From Pigoraptor chileana (lineage: Eukaryota; Opisthokonta; Filasterea): DNA of 56,205 nucleotides. Shown here one piece after another: positions 32,856 to 45,938 of this stretch. The stretch covers positions 1 to 56,205 of the forward strand of contig CALSCR010003175.1 in assembly GCA_943704495.1 (NCBI GenBank). Direction: 5' to 3'. The notes below the pieces were generated by a model that was not told the origin of the DNA, ran no database searches, and saw only the letters and a list, made by a program, of their open reading frames with translations. Each line of letters opens with the position of its first letter. The stretch's first letter is position 1. The position numbers were made by a program, and so were the translations under genes.

Positions 32856-33734
32856 CAGAAATACACAGACACCTGAGACAGGAGACGGGCGCCACTTGTG
32901 CAGCCGTGAGAATGACCCTCCGTAAATGCCGTCGGATAAGTGAGGATAGCACTAGTTCCTAGTGTTCTTCTCCAGAGTTGCAGTTGCGGTTTTGAGCATT
33001 GTCCTTCGCCTCAAAAATTTACTGAGACTCTGTTCCTGTCAGATCTGCTTCTGATCGGCCGGCGCCGTGACTCACTCACTCGAAAGACTTTTGTCACGTG
33101 ACAAACAACAATCCGCTCACGTGACCAATGGCGCCATTGTGACATCCGGGGTGGATCGACAAGGCGCCGAAAAACTCTTTGGATCAGCTGGCCGGAAAAA
33201 TAATTCTCAATTTGTATGAATTCACTATTGGCCGGTGACTTGCAAATTAACGGGCAGAAAGTCTGAGTCTCCGGTCTGAACCTCGACACATGTGTGCGCA
33301 ACTATTGCTCTCCATCTTGTGCATCTTTGTGCATCCACTCACTGTGTGTGTCTCCAGACAACAGTCTGTCATTGCAACAGGCAAGTGTTATATGAAGGAG
33401 CAGTGGTGCTATAGTGCAGAATTTAAAGTTGAATTGGATTTATTTTCCTATCGTTCCCGTTTCGGCCGTGATTAATAGCGACTGAAGCGTGTGGGCGTTG
33501 GACATCCAGTTGCTGGGTGCGTTGCGTGTGGCGACATATTGAGAAGGCATCGGAGATTACACTAACTGCAACATTCTTAAATGTTGGATGTGGATCTGAA
33601 GTATTGTTAGAACTCTTTGTGGAAGACTGGCAAAAAGTGACAGAATTCGCATTTGTTCGCTTACACGGACTTCGTTGATTTCAAACTACGCTTAACAAAC
33701 AGCGACGTGTGGCGTCGCTGTTTTTCGCTGAAAA
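32856..33734. other. Space between ZFYVE27 and SNRNP200
   Basis: No gene is supported in about 880 bases. The left third carries the CACGTG/CCAAT group annotated separately; the right part is AT-richer and leads to the SNRNP200 start codon. Confidence 0.4.
33090..33129. promoter_or_regulatory. 16-bp GTCACGTGAC palindrome with second E-box and CCAAT box
   Basis: TTTGTCACGTGACAAA at 33090-33105 is a perfect 16-base palindrome whose core GTCACGTGAC matches the consensus of USF/TFEB-type bHLH-zipper factors (the CLEAR element). A second site, TCACGTGAC at 33117-33125, runs straight into CCAAT at 33125-33129. E-box next to CCAAT is a common promoter pairing for USF with NF-Y. It lies about 610-640 bases upstream of SNRNP200 and about 240 past the ZFYVE27 stop. 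Confidence 0.5.
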
Positions 33735-36700
33735 ATGGCGGAAGATAGGGCTCGCAACGCCCAGTACGAATATAGGGCGGTGGGTAACTGTATGCTGTCA
33801 ACACATGTGTGTGTTGTCCTCCAAACTTTCTAAGAAGATCCATTGTCGGTTGTCCTCTTTTTGAGTTATTTCGTCCCTCGGATGTCGTTTAATCTCGTGT
33901 GCAATTTGTTGCGCGTAGAATTCCAACCTCGTTCTTCAAGCGGATCGCTCGCTCATTTCGCGAGTTCGCGATGAGGCGACAGGCGAGGTGCAGTCGCTTG
34001 CGGGACGCCTGGGCCACTCGCGCATGGGCGACAAGGTCAGGCATGCCGTTCCCGCGGAGTTGGAAGAGCGCAAGAAAAAGTGGGTGGTCGATTCAACTCG
34101 TTTGCATAGGCTGTGTGTTTGAATTGGGGACCGCACTTAGCCAATTTTAGCTGAGAACTGGCGCGAACAAGAGCGATACAACTGGAACTGTATGAGCATC
34201 CCAGAATATCTAATTTGTTTGTCATATTAATTGCAATATCAGGCGCGACGCGAAAAAGGCGAGCGAAGAGTCTGTGCGGGGACCCAAGGGGAAGCGCGGC
34301 GGACGGTCGCGTGATGAGGATGACGACTACACTGGGCTCAAGTACCGCCCCAAGACGCGCGATACGCACGCCACGTACGGTGTTCTGTTGAGCTTCATTC
34401 AGGGGATGATTGGCGACAAGCCACGTGAGGTGCTTTTTGCTGCCGCAGACGACGTGCTCGAGGTCCTTAAGGATGACGGCGTGCGTGATCCTGACAAGAA
34501 GCGCGCCGTCGAGAGGCAACTCAACTCACTCGCCAGCGACTCTGCAGTTGCGAACCTTTCGTCTGATAAGTTTACCCAGCTCGTGAACCTCGGGAAGAAG
34601 ATCACGGATTACTATGGCGACCGAGAGGATGATCAGGCGCCTGCAGAGAACATGGAGGACGAGGCTGTTGCCGTCGTAATCGACGAAGATGAAGACGAGG
34701 AGGTTCGTTTAAGCGTCTGCGTGAATAGTCTCATCGAAGATTTTTTTGAGATCGTAAGACAATAGTGTGGTGCTTCTTCTGGGTTTAAATCATTCATGTG
34801 CTTTGCCTCCGTTTATACTTTTTTTTGTGTATTTGTGCTCCCAATTGTGAAATTGCAGGAGGATGAGGAAATGGACGAGGTGCGTGATGAAGACGACGAG
34901 GAGGGCGACGAGGGCAAAGATGCTGACAACAGCGAGGCACTCAAGGGCGACGAAGCCAACCCCGACGGCGCGGCTCAGTTTGCTGGGAAGGGCAAGGACA
35001 CTCTTGACCCGCGCACGGTCGATGCGTACTGGCTGCAGCGTGAGCTCAACAAATTTTACGAGGACGCCATCGAATCGCAGAAGAAGGCGGATGAAGTCCT
35101 TGAAATTCTCCGCGCGTCGCCCGACCCACGCGAGGCGGAAGTCAAACTCGTGCTTCTTTTGGACTACGAAAAGTTCGACATTATTCGTCTTATTCGCAAC
35201 AACATTAAGACTGTTCTTTATTGCACCCTGCTCAACCGCGCACAAGGCGATGAGGAGCGCAAAGAGATTGAGTCGGAGATGGCCCAGGACCCCGAGGCGG
35301 CTGCAATTTTGCGCGTCTTGTCGGGCGCATCCGGGGCTGACGATGACGAGGAGCGCCGTGGCCGTGAGAAGCGGAGGAAGACGGACACGGATGCGATGGA
35401 CGTTGATGGTGCAGACGGTAAGAAGTCTGCGGGCGTCGCTGCAGTGCGCCAGACCTTGGATCTTGAGGCGCTGACATTCGCACAGGGCGGTCGTTTCATG
35501 GCCAACTCTAAGTGTCAGCTTCCCGAGGGCTCGTTTCGCAAGCAGAAGAAGGGGTATGAGGAGGTGCACGTGCCCGCCCTCAAGCCGAAGCCGTACGATG
35601 CAAAGGAGAAGTTGGTGAAGATTGAGGAGATGCCGTCGTGGGCTCGCCCGGCGTTTGCGAAATTTCAGACACTGAATCGCATTCAGAGCCGCCTCTATCA
35701 GGCGACGATGATGAGCGACGAGAACATTTTGCTGTGTGCGCCCACGGGTGCGGGCAAGACCAACGTGGCAATGCTTTCGATGCTGCGGGAGATAGGAAAG
35801 CACGTGCGCGATGATGGTTCGGTGGACGTGGATGCATTCAAGATTGTGTACGTTGCCCCGATGAAGTCGCTGGTTGCGGAAATGGTCGGCAACTTCAGGT
35901 CGCGCCTGACGGATGCGTATGGCATCCAAGTGTCGGAGCTCACTGGAGACGTGCAGTTGAGCAAGGAGCAGTTTGCCGCGACACAGGTGATTGTGTGCAC
36001 CCCCGAGAAGTGGGATGTCATCACGCGCAAGGGTGGCGAACGCTCCCTCTCGCAGCTTGTCAGCCTCGTTATCATCGACGAAATTCACCTCCTGCACGAC
36101 GACCGCGGTCCCGTGCTTGAGTCTATTGTTGCGCGCTCTGTCCGCAATGCAGAGGCCACGCAGGAGCCAATTCGCTTGGTCGGTCTATCTGCAACGCTTC
36201 CCAACTACGAGGACGTTGCGACGTTTCTCCGCGTGGACCCGTCAAAGGGCCTGTTCTTTTTCGACAACAGCTTCCGCCCTGTTCCTCTCGAGCAGCAGTA
36301 CATTGGTATCACCGAGAAGAAGGCGACCCGGCGGTTCGAGCTTATGAACGAAATTGCGTATGAGAAGGTCATGGAGTGTGCTGGTAAGGTGCAAGTGCTC
36401 GTGTTCGTGCACTCGCGCAAGGAAACGGGAAAGACTGCGCGCGCTCTCCGTGACATGTGCTTGCAGAACGAGACGATTGGGCAGTTTTTGCGCGAAGACT
36501 CTGCGTCGGTCGAAATTTTGCGGACAGAAGCGGAAAATACCGCGAATAGTGAACTGAAGGATCTCCTCCGCTATGGCTTTGCGATTCACCACGCTGGAAT
36601 GAGCCGCATTGATCGCACGCTCGTGGAAGAGTTGTTTGCGGACAAGCATATCCAGGTGCTCGTGTCGACCGCGACGCTTGCGTGGGGTGTGAATCTTCCG

Positions 36701-39700
36701 GCGCACACAGTCATCATCAAGGGCACGCAGGTGTACAGCCCCGAGAAGGGTCGCTGGGTGGAGCTGAGTGCGCTTGACGTGCTTCAGATGCTCGGGCGCG
36801 CAGGTCGGCCTCAGTTTGACTCGAAGGGCGAGGGTATTCTCATTACAAGCCACGCTGAGCTGCAATACTATCTGTCGCTGCTCAACCAGCAGCTCCCCGT
36901 CGAGTCGCAGTTTGTGAAGAAGCTGCCTGACAACCTCAACGCCGAAATTGTCCTCGGCACTGTCCAGAATGCGAGGGAGGCTTCTGCGTGGCTCGGTTAT
37001 ACATACCTCTATGTGCGCATGCTGCGAACACCCACGCTATACGGCGTGTCGCACGACGAGCTTGAGAGAGATCCGCTCCTGGAGGGACGGCGTGCGGACC
37101 TCATCCACACTGCGGCGAACATGCTTGACAAGGCCAATCTCATCAAGTACGACCGTAAGTCGGGTCAGTTCCAAGTGACAGATCTCGGTCGCATTGCGAG
37201 CCATTATTACTGCACTTTCGACACGATTCAGACGTACAACTCGCTTCTCCGACCAACGCTTTCGATGATTGAGCTTTTCCGCGTCTTTTCGCTGTCGTCG
37301 GAGTTCAAGTATATTGGCGTGCGCGAAGAGGAGAAGCTCGAGCTGCAAAAGTTGATGGAGCGCGTGCCGATTCCCGTCAAGGAGAGTATCGAGGAGCCCA
37401 GCGCAAAGATCAACGTGCTTTTGCAAGCCTACATCTCGCAGCTGAAGCTCGAAGGCTTTGCGCTCATGTCGGACATGGTCTACATTACGCAGTCTGCCGG
37501 TCGTCTTGTTCGCGCCATCTTTGAGATTGTGCTCCGCCGTGGGTGGGCGCAGCTTGCCGACAAGGCGCTCAACCTGTGCAAGATGATTGACAAGCGAATG
37601 TGGTTGTCCATGACGCCATTGCGCCAGTTTTCAAAGATCCCCGGGGACGTGATAAACCGCCTGGAAAAGAAAGAATTCCCCTGGGAGCGCCTGTACGACC
37701 TTAACGCGACCGAAATTGCCGAGCTGCTGAACGCACCGAAGTTGGGCAAGGCGATGCACAAGTATATCCACTCGTTCCCCCGGATGGAGCTTGCCGCCCA
37801 CGTGCAGCCCATCACGCGCTCCACATTGCGCATTGAACTAACGCTGACGCCGGACTTTCAGTGGGATGAAAAAATTCACGGCAATTCCGAGGCGTTTTGG
37901 ATTGTTGTCGAGGATGTAGACGGCGAAAACATTCTGCACCACGAGTACTTTGTCCTCAAGCAGAAGTTTGCCAAGGAAGATCACCACGTGAGCATCTTTG
38001 TGCCGATTTTCGAGCCCCTCCCCCCGCAGTACTTTGTGCGCGTCGTGTCTGACCGATGGCTGCGTGCGGAGACTTCTCTGCCGATTTCATTCCGCCACCT
38101 CATTCTTCCCGAGAAGAATGCCCCGACGACCGAGCTTCTCGATTTGCAACCGCTGCCGATCACGGCGATTCGCAATCCGCGTGCCGAGGCCGCCCTCTTC
38201 AAGGACCGCTTTTCTCTCTTCAACACTGTGCAGACGCAGTGCTTCAACTCGCTTTATGGCGCCGATGACAGTGTCCTTGTTGGCGCGCCGACTGGCTCTG
38301 GCAAGACGGTGTGCGCGGAACTCGCTCTGCTGCGTTTGTTTTCAGAGACGGAGAACGGGAAGGCTGTGTACATTGCGCCTCTTCAGGCCATCGTGGATGA
38401 GCGACTTGCAGAGTGGAGCGAACGCTTTGGAAAGCTGGGCAAGCGAGTGACGGCGCTCACTGGCGATGCTGCGGTTGATGTCAAGCTTCTTGACAAGAGC
38501 GACATTGTTGTGTCCACGGCGGACCGCTGGGATGTGCTTTCGCGCAGGTGGAAGCAGCGCAAGGCCGTGCAGGCAGTTGCGCTTTTTGTGGTCGATGAGA
38601 TCCACATGATTGGAGGCGAGCAGGGCCCCGTCCTCGAGGTGGTGTGCTCGCGCATGCGGTACATTTCGTCGCTGATCGAGAAGCCCATCCGCATCGTGGC
38701 GCTCGGCTCGTCGCTTGCCAACGCAAAGGATGTCGGCCACTGGCTCGGCGTCACCCAGCATAACCTGTTCAACTTCCACCCGAATGTGCGCCCCGTCCCG
38801 CTCGAGTTGCACGTCCAAGGATTTCCCATTTCGCACACTGGCACGCGCCTTGCTGCGATGGGCAAGCCCGTGTACACAGCCATCCGCCAGCTGTCGCCGA
38901 ACAAACCCGTCATTGTGTTTGTCGCCGCGCGCAAGCAGGCAAGCATCGCCGCACTTGACATTGCCGCTTACGCCGCCGCGGACGATGAGGCCGGGCGCTT
39001 CCTCCACTGTGCCGCCGAAGAGCTTGCGCCACATCTTGAGTCTATCCGCGATGAGACGCTGAAGGAAGCGGTTTCTTCCGGGGTTGCCTATTACCACGGT
39101 GGGCTGTCTGAGACGGAGAAGCAGACGGTGGAGAATCTGTACAACGCGGGCGCCGTGCAGGTCGTTGTTGCGGCACGTGACCAGTGTTGGGGCATGACGA
39201 TGGCTGGGCAGCTCGTCGTCGTCATGGACACACAGTTTTACGACGGTCGCGATCACCGGTATGTCGACTATCCTGTCCCGGATGTGCTGCAGATGATGGG
39301 GCGCGCGAATCGGCCCGGAGTGGATGCGAACGCGCGCTGTGTGCTGATGTGCCAGACGAGCAAGAAGGAGTTTTACAAGAAGTTTGTGTACGAGCCCCTA
39401 CCCGTCGAATCGCATCTCGACCACTCGCTGCACGACCACTTCAACAGCGAGATTGTCACAAAGACCATTGAGAACAAACAGGACGCCGTGGACTACCTCA
39501 CGTGGACATTCCTCTACCGCCGCATGAACCAGAATCCCAACTACTACAACCTGCAGGGTAAGTGCTGGTGTCGTCTGAGCTATGCTCGTTCGTCTTTTGC
39601 AGATTGCTTAGAGAATTCCGTGTTTCACGTATTCGCTCACTTGCAATTTTTTCTCCATTTCTCCACTTTGACTTTTAAGGCACGTCACATCGTCACCTGT

Positions 39701-41379
39701 CGGACCATCTCTCTGAACTCGTGGAGAATACACTCGGAGATCTCGAGAGGTCGAAGTGCATTGAAATTGTGGACGAGATGGACCTCCTCCCGCTCAACCT
39801 GGGAATGATCGCCGCTTTCTACTATGTCAACTACATGACCATCGAGCTCTTCAGCTCGTCGCTTGCAGAGAAGACCAAGTTGCGTGGGCTCGTCGAGATT
39901 GTTTGCTCTGCGACAGAATTCGACGCGCTCCCCGTGAGGCACCGCGAGGACCGCATCCTCAAGCAGGTGGGTTTATTTTGTCAGCGGTGGTTTGTTTGCG
40001 TTTGTATGATAATGTGGGTGCGTTGTGCCTGTGTTGTATATGTGCTGTACGTCCGTATGAGATGTCAATGGCTTTGCGTGTAGGACACGTGCACATTCTA
40101 ATCCATGCAATTGTCTGCAATGCAATCACAGCTTTCGAATCGCCTGCCCATAAAGCTGGCCAGTGACAAGTTCAACGATCCCCACATCAAGGCCAACATT
40201 CTCCTTCAGTCGCACTTCAGCCGCATCCAGCTTCCCGCGGAGCTGCAGACGGACTTGGAGACTGTCCTCCTTCGCGCTGTGCCGCTGATACAGGCGTGCG
40301 TGGACGTTGTCAGCAGCAACGCATGGCTTGCGCCCGCCATGGCCGCCATGGAACTCAGCCAGATGGTGACGCAGGCACAATGGGACCGCGATTCTGTGCT
40401 CAAGCAAGTGCCCCACTTCACCACGGATGTCATTCAGCGGTGCAAGGAAAAGGTGGGCTCCCATGTACCACCACAGCACACGTGTGTGTTTAGCTATTGC
40501 TTCCATAGTCTCTTTCCGTGACGATCCCCCCGCTGCGCACACTCTCACCCTTTGTGGAGTCCACAGCGCCCAACATACTGACTTGAATCCTGCATCGCAC
40601 TCACACAATCTTTCTCTCATTGACTGTGCTGTGCAGAAGGTCGACAACGTATTTGAGCTGCTTGAACTCGATGAGGGCGACCGCAACTCTGTGCTCAAGC
40701 TGACGGCGCGCCAGATGCAGGACGTCGCGCGCTTTTGCAATCGCTATCCGAATATTGAGCTCACGTACGAAATTCCCGGTGCAGAGGAGGGCATTCCAAG
40801 CAAGTCGGCGGCGGCTGTCAATGTCGTCGTGGAGAGGGAGGACGACGAGCCTGAAGTCGGCCCCGTCATTGCGCCGTTCTATCCTGGGGTGAGTGTGCTG
40901 CAAGTTTCATTGTGTTTGATAAAATTGAGGAATGAGAGACGTTGGTTGTTGTGTTGTCTTGCGTGTAACGGTGTCTTGATGATTAATGGTTTGTATTTAT
41001 GTGGTGTCGCTTGAAGGAAAGCTGTTGTCATGGCACCAACCCACTCTTCTTGTTGTGACAACTGATCAAATACTGACTTTGAATCCCGCATCGCGTCCGT
41101 GTTTGCCCTGCTTGAATTTTGCGAGCGTAGAAGAAGGCTGAGGGCTGGTGGGTTGTTCTCGGTGATCCCGCCACCAACAAGCTCGTGTCGATCAAGAGGG
41201 TGACGCTCCAGAAGCGCGCCAAGGTGAAGCTTGACTTTGAAGCCCCCAATCCCGGCGACTACAAGTACACTCTGTACTTCATGTGCGACTCGTATCTCGG
41301 GTGCGACCAGGAGTATGAGGCCAATCTGAAGGTTGTCCAGGCAGAGGAGGACGGCTCGGAGGCGATGGACGAGTCTTGA
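33735..41379 (+). CDS. SNRNP200: U5 snRNP 200 kDa helicase (BRR2)
   Basis: This is the Ski2-like RNA helicase that unwinds U4/U6 to activate the spliceosome. The exons are 33735-33779, 33919-34079, 34243-34702, 34859-39557, 39680-39966, 40132-40452, 40637-40888 and 41131-41379. All phases agree, giving about 2157 residues (human 2136). It has the N-terminal PLUG/PWI region ([25 protein letters not shown]), then two helicase cassettes. Cassette 1 has APTGAGKT (about 517), [31 protein letters not shown] and [12 protein letters not shown], with its Sec63 unit. Cassette 2 has APTGSGKT (about 1366), [11 protein letters not shown] where most helicases have [22 protein letters not shown] in place of SAT, and MMGRANRP, with the second Sec63 and Ig-like end ([18 protein letters not shown]). 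Cassette 1 looks active. Cassette 2 keeps Walker A but has altered later motifs, as in human, where it is regulatory. Confidence 0.97.
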
Positions 41380-42034
41380 GGAGCCGACGCATGTGCCCCC
41401 CCGCGTGCTTGTCATTTCATTTGCTTTTCAGTGCGTGATGATTAGCTCTTTCCCTGCGATGCAAGTCTACCGCGTGATACGCCCGCCGTTTGTTTTTGAT
41501 GTGTTGTATGTTGACTGTGCGTGCGCCTGTGTGCACCTGTGTTCGAATGAATACTCCCGTGCCCCTCAAAAATTTGCATTTCCCTGTTTATATTGTTTAT
41601 GTTGACACTATTATTCGGTGATCAGACTCACGCTGAACAGCTGACAATTGTCACTTATTTCGCCTAAAGCGGGATTGCAATTTACGATCGTAAGTCTGTC
41701 AGAACGGAGATTTGCGATCGTAAGTTTCCTGTCCAGATGACATGGAAATAAATTAGAGCTGCAAAGAAATACACCACAAAAACAAGCAATTTGTCAAATC
41801 AGTTGTTCGGTGGGAGTCCGAGGTCTTTTCCGACATCACCGCGTTTGAGTGACGAAGGCGGCCAGCAGAAGCGCTCGGGCATCCGCCGGACAAAAGATGC
41901 ACCATAAACTATACATTGCGTTTATTGAGGGTGTTCTTGAACACGCACAAACTCTGTGCTTGTGGCCGTCATTGTTGGAAGTGTGCGCTGTGACCACAAC
42001 GCCGCGGGCATTTACATTGGCGGCGTGAAAGAGG
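41380..42034. promoter_or_regulatory. VPS51 upstream region with paired TTTRCGATCGTAAG motif
   Basis: Two 14-base copies of TTTRCGATCGTAAG lie at 41681-41694 and 41711-41724, 30 bases apart. The first contains the perfect palindrome TTACGATCGTAA. They sit about 310-355 bases upstream of the VPS51 start. I do not recognise the factor. No gene is supported in the rest of this space. Confidence 0.45.
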
Positions 42035-42983
42035 ATGGCGTCCAGGCCATCGCGGGGAGGCGGCGATGCGGTGAGCGTGGCGTCATCGGAGGGCTCGCGC
42101 AAATCCGATACCGTGCCGAGTGGGGGCAGTGCGCTGACGGGGGGCAGTGGTGGACAGGGAGGAGGTGATGCAGCCGCGGCGGGAGCGGGTGCTGCAGGTG
42201 CGGGTACTGCGGGTGGGGATGTGCGTCGCAAGAAGCGCGGAATCCTTAAGTCGTACTATGGCGTGTCAAAGGGCAAGGACAGCAAGCCCGTGATTGGCGA
42301 TCCACTCGACATCAACAGTGGCGCGTTTGATGCCGATATGTTCGTGAAGAAGATGTTAAAGGAAAAGAATCAGCCGGAACTCATGTCCAAGGACAGCGCA
42401 ATGAGGGGAGGTACGTGTGCCACTTTCTGTTCATTTTATTCTTGCCAGCTTTTTCCCTTTCTGTTCTTTTTTGCATTTTTTTTTGTTTACCTGTGTTTAT
42501 CTGTCCTGGGAACGGATAGTGTCACTCATCGCGCATTGTGTGCTGCTGTTTTGCAGAGCTCAAGCGCCTCGATAGCGAGGTCCAAACCCTCGTATACGAG
42601 AATTATAACAAGTTTATCAGTGCGACAGACACGATTCGAAAGATGAAGAACAAAGTAGACGGGATGGAGGAGGAAATGAATCGTCTTGCTTCGAACATGG
42701 CCGAGATTACAAGCAACAGCGACCACATCAACAAGGTTCTGAGCGACAAGAATATGAAGATACAGAAGCTCGCGGGCATCCACTCTCTTCTCTTCAAGCT
42801 CCAGTTTCTGTTTGAGCTGCCATCGCGTCTGAAGAAGTGTGTGGAGATGAAGGCGTACGCACAGGCTGTCGAATACTACTCTAAGGCCACTGGAATCCTG
42901 CATCAGGTGGAATGGTGCTTGCATTTCAATAGCGCACTTGTGCTTGGTGCTGGAACAAAACACGCGAACTTGATTTGAGTCTT

Positions 42984-43036
<53 letters not shown>

Positions 43037-45938
43037 ATTTACTACCAGTCCACTATGGCTGCGCAGGAATGTTGCGTATGAGCGAATCTCGATAATGTAT
43101 CCATCCGTCATACTAAATGCAATCCGCACCCCTCCCCCCCTTCGTCTTGTTTTTTGCATCCCACACAGTATGAGCACCTTCCCGCATTCAGGGGCATCCA
43201 GGCCGACTGCAAGCAGATTGTTGGTGACCTTGCTCGTCTCTTGAAGCAAAAGCTGAACAATCCAAAGTCGACGCAGGCTGAGGTCGCGGAATGCATCGAC
43301 CTCCTTCTGGGCCTCCGCGAGTCGCCGGGTGACCTGTCGGACCAATTTCTGTCAAGCGGAAAGGGCCGCATTGACGCGGGCATTGCAGAACTCAAGCGAC
43401 GCGCGCAATTGCCGGATGCGCTTGTTGAATTTGTTGCGTTTGCGAGCGACACGCTGTTTGCGGACGTCGCTGAGGTTGCGGGCGCATTCCGCCGACTGTT
43501 TCTCGATCGTCTTGCCAAAGCAGTGACGGCAACCGCAGTACAAACCGCAGCACAAACCGCAAGCTCGGGTGCGAATGCGTCTTCACGTGCGCCGCAGCAG
43601 TCGCAGCAGGGAGGGAAGGACGTGCGCGGCGGCAAGGCAGGCGCGGCGTCCCTCGCATCCGGTGCGCAGGCGTCTCGTGGGTCAGATGCAGTGACGTCGG
43701 CGCCTGTGTCTGTCGAGGAGCAGCGGCTGACGACCTTTGTGGACACTGCAATGCGCGCCATATTCGATTGCGTTCGCGAAAAAATTGGGCGGGATATCGG
43801 CACGGCGAACAACACGAGCGTCGTGCAGGCAATTGAGCGGTTTTACGCCGACTCTGTCAAGATCGACAAGATTGTGCCGCGAGCGAAACTGAAGGCGACC
43901 GCAGCGGCGATTGTGCGCGAGTGCGTGCGGATGCGCGTTGTATCGTACCAGGCGCAGCTGGAGAAACACTTTGGCGACACGATTGCGTCACTGCGTACCA
44001 ATCTTGCAATGCTGCCGCGCGGTGGTGGCCCTGTGCTCAGTGCGGGCGCGGCCATACTTGAGGAGGCCCATCGCCCGCCGCTGCTTGAGCTGCTGCAGCG
44101 GACGACGGCAACGCTGAGTGACAGGATGAAGGCCGCACTCATTGAAGTCCAGGCGTATGCGATTGCTGGGTTTGCAAATGCCATCGACGCAGTGCGCGGC
44201 GATCTCGAGGGCGATATTGTGCGTCGCGATGTGCTTCAGCGTCACCTGACGCTCATGAACGACCGCATGGCAGAGTACGCCGACGCAAACAAAAGTGTCG
44301 GTGATTCAGCGCCTTCGTCACTTCTCGTTGTGCTCGCGCGTCTCTGCCTCAATTTCGAGTCGACGACCATTGCATTCCTCGTTGGAATCTCCGGCGAACT
44401 ATTTCCGTTGGGCATGTCCGGGAGTGGTGGCGCTGTTGTGCGCAAGGATGGGGACTCTGTTGCGATTCGCGACATCATCAAGAAGTACAAGAGCACGGCA
44501 CAGCTGCTTCTTGATCGCTACGTGCAGCGCGAGGGGCTTTCAATGAGCCGTATGCTGAGGCAGAGCGTCGAGACAAAGGACTGGCGGTCCGCCCTTGAAC
44601 CCCAGTCGGTCAGGCCGGCCATGCGCCGCGTCGTTGAAGAAGTGCGCGTACTCGAGTCGGAGGTGGGCCAGTTGTACGAAGACGACCCCAACCGGTCACG
44701 CAGCTCTGGTGGGTTTGCCTCTGCTTTGTATGTTGTGTTTGTAGTTTGTATTTTTGTGTTTGTGTGTGTTGTGTTTGTTGTTTATATTCAAAGAGCTGAA
44801 TAGTTGGGGTCTCACATCTGGAGGCAGCACGTTTGTATTTGTGCCAAACAAGTGACAAATGTTCTGTTGTTAGCCTCGCGTTACTGCGGTTCTCGCGTTA
44901 CTCCGGAAGTGATGTTGCGGTTTTCGTAAGCGCATGTGCGTAGTTCACTCATGGCTCTTTTTTCTACTCGTGGAATCCGGCGCATCCATTCACACACACA
45001 CACACACGCACACACATAAATGAATCTTTCTGGCAGACTCCGGACGCCGACCCGTCACTTCCAAGCAGCCGCTCGTGGATCGGCGGCGCCCCAGCTTTGC
45101 GGCGGGATCGCAAATCAACGCAAATTTGATGAACAACATTCAAAAGCTGTTTTCGGAGCGCGTGGAAGTGTTTGGTCCGGTTGAGTTTACGCGCAATTCG
45201 ATTGTTACGGGTATTATTAAGATTGGACTGAAGGTGTGTGTGTGATGTGTGCGTGTATGCGTGGGTGTGCATGTGTGTAGCATGTTGTGTGTGTGTGCGT
45301 TTGCACGTGTGTGTTCCCTCCAGGGCCTTATAAGTGTTGGCATTGTATTGCGACACTAACTCGTGTTGGCTATCTTGGCTATCTCTCGCATTACCAAACC
45401 GTGTCATATTGACTGTCCGTCAAACTACAGACATTTTTTGAGAGCATTCGCTTGCGCACGTTCAACAAGTATGGTTACCAGCAGGTCCAGGTGGATGCGC
45501 AGTACCTCAAAGCAAAGCTTCACAAATACGCCGAGGACGAAGGGTACGTGCAGGCGCATTATCTCGAATTCAATTGCACGCATCTTGCTTAATTGCGGTA
45601 TATAACTTGACGTGATTTATCACTCTGTTCGGCTACTTAATCTCCGTCCGCTGCTCTCTCCTGTTGTGTCTCGTGATTGCCACGCGCAGTGCCGTGGCGT
45701 CCTTGCTTGAGGAGGTCGTCAGCAGCACGATCAACCGCTGCCTCGATCCCTCCCCGATGGACCTTGCGGTGCGTTCAAACTGCTGCGTCTCCGTCTCATG
45801 CTGCATGATGTGTCACTGCTGGACCTTCTGCTTTGCACTGGCTTTCTGATCACGTGTACTATTTGTGTGTGCTTGTGTGCGTTTGTGCGTGTGTTTGACG
45901 ACCAGGCCATCGACAACGTCGTCGCAAAGGAGCCGTAG
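42035..45938 (+). CDS. VPS51: Vacuolar protein sorting-associated protein 51
   Basis: VPS51 is the shared subunit of the GARP and EARP tethering complexes that receive endosome-derived vesicles at the trans-Golgi and recycling endosomes. The exons are 42035-42410, 42557-42906, 43169-44708, 45037-45233, 45431-45543, 45690-45768 and 45906-45938. All phases agree, giving about 895 residues (human 782). Marks are [37 protein letters not shown] (read in two parts), [91 protein letters not shown] and [14 protein letters not shown]. The N terminus is Gly/Ala/Ser-rich and precedes the coiled coil that bundles with VPS52-54. The last exon is only 33 bases and ends in [10 protein letters not shown]. 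The extra length is an Ala/Gln-rich insert after residue about 370. Confidence 0.95.
42987..43035. repeat. (GT)24 microsatellite in VPS51 intron 2
   Basis: A near-perfect GT run of about 49 bases lies on the sense strand between exons 2 and 3. It is the longest pure dinucleotide run I noticed in the window and should vary in length between individuals. A shorter CA run (about 44990-45015) is in intron 3. Confidence 0.9.

Noticed and set aside
34790-36097. Long minus-strand open frame (435 codons) opposite SNRNP200
   Set aside because: It is antisense to the conserved first helicase region, shows no recognisable protein, and results from codon bias.
38342-39256. Minus-strand open frame (304 codons) opposite the second BRR2 cassette
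   Set aside because: Same reason: a shadow of conserved coding sequence with no family signature.
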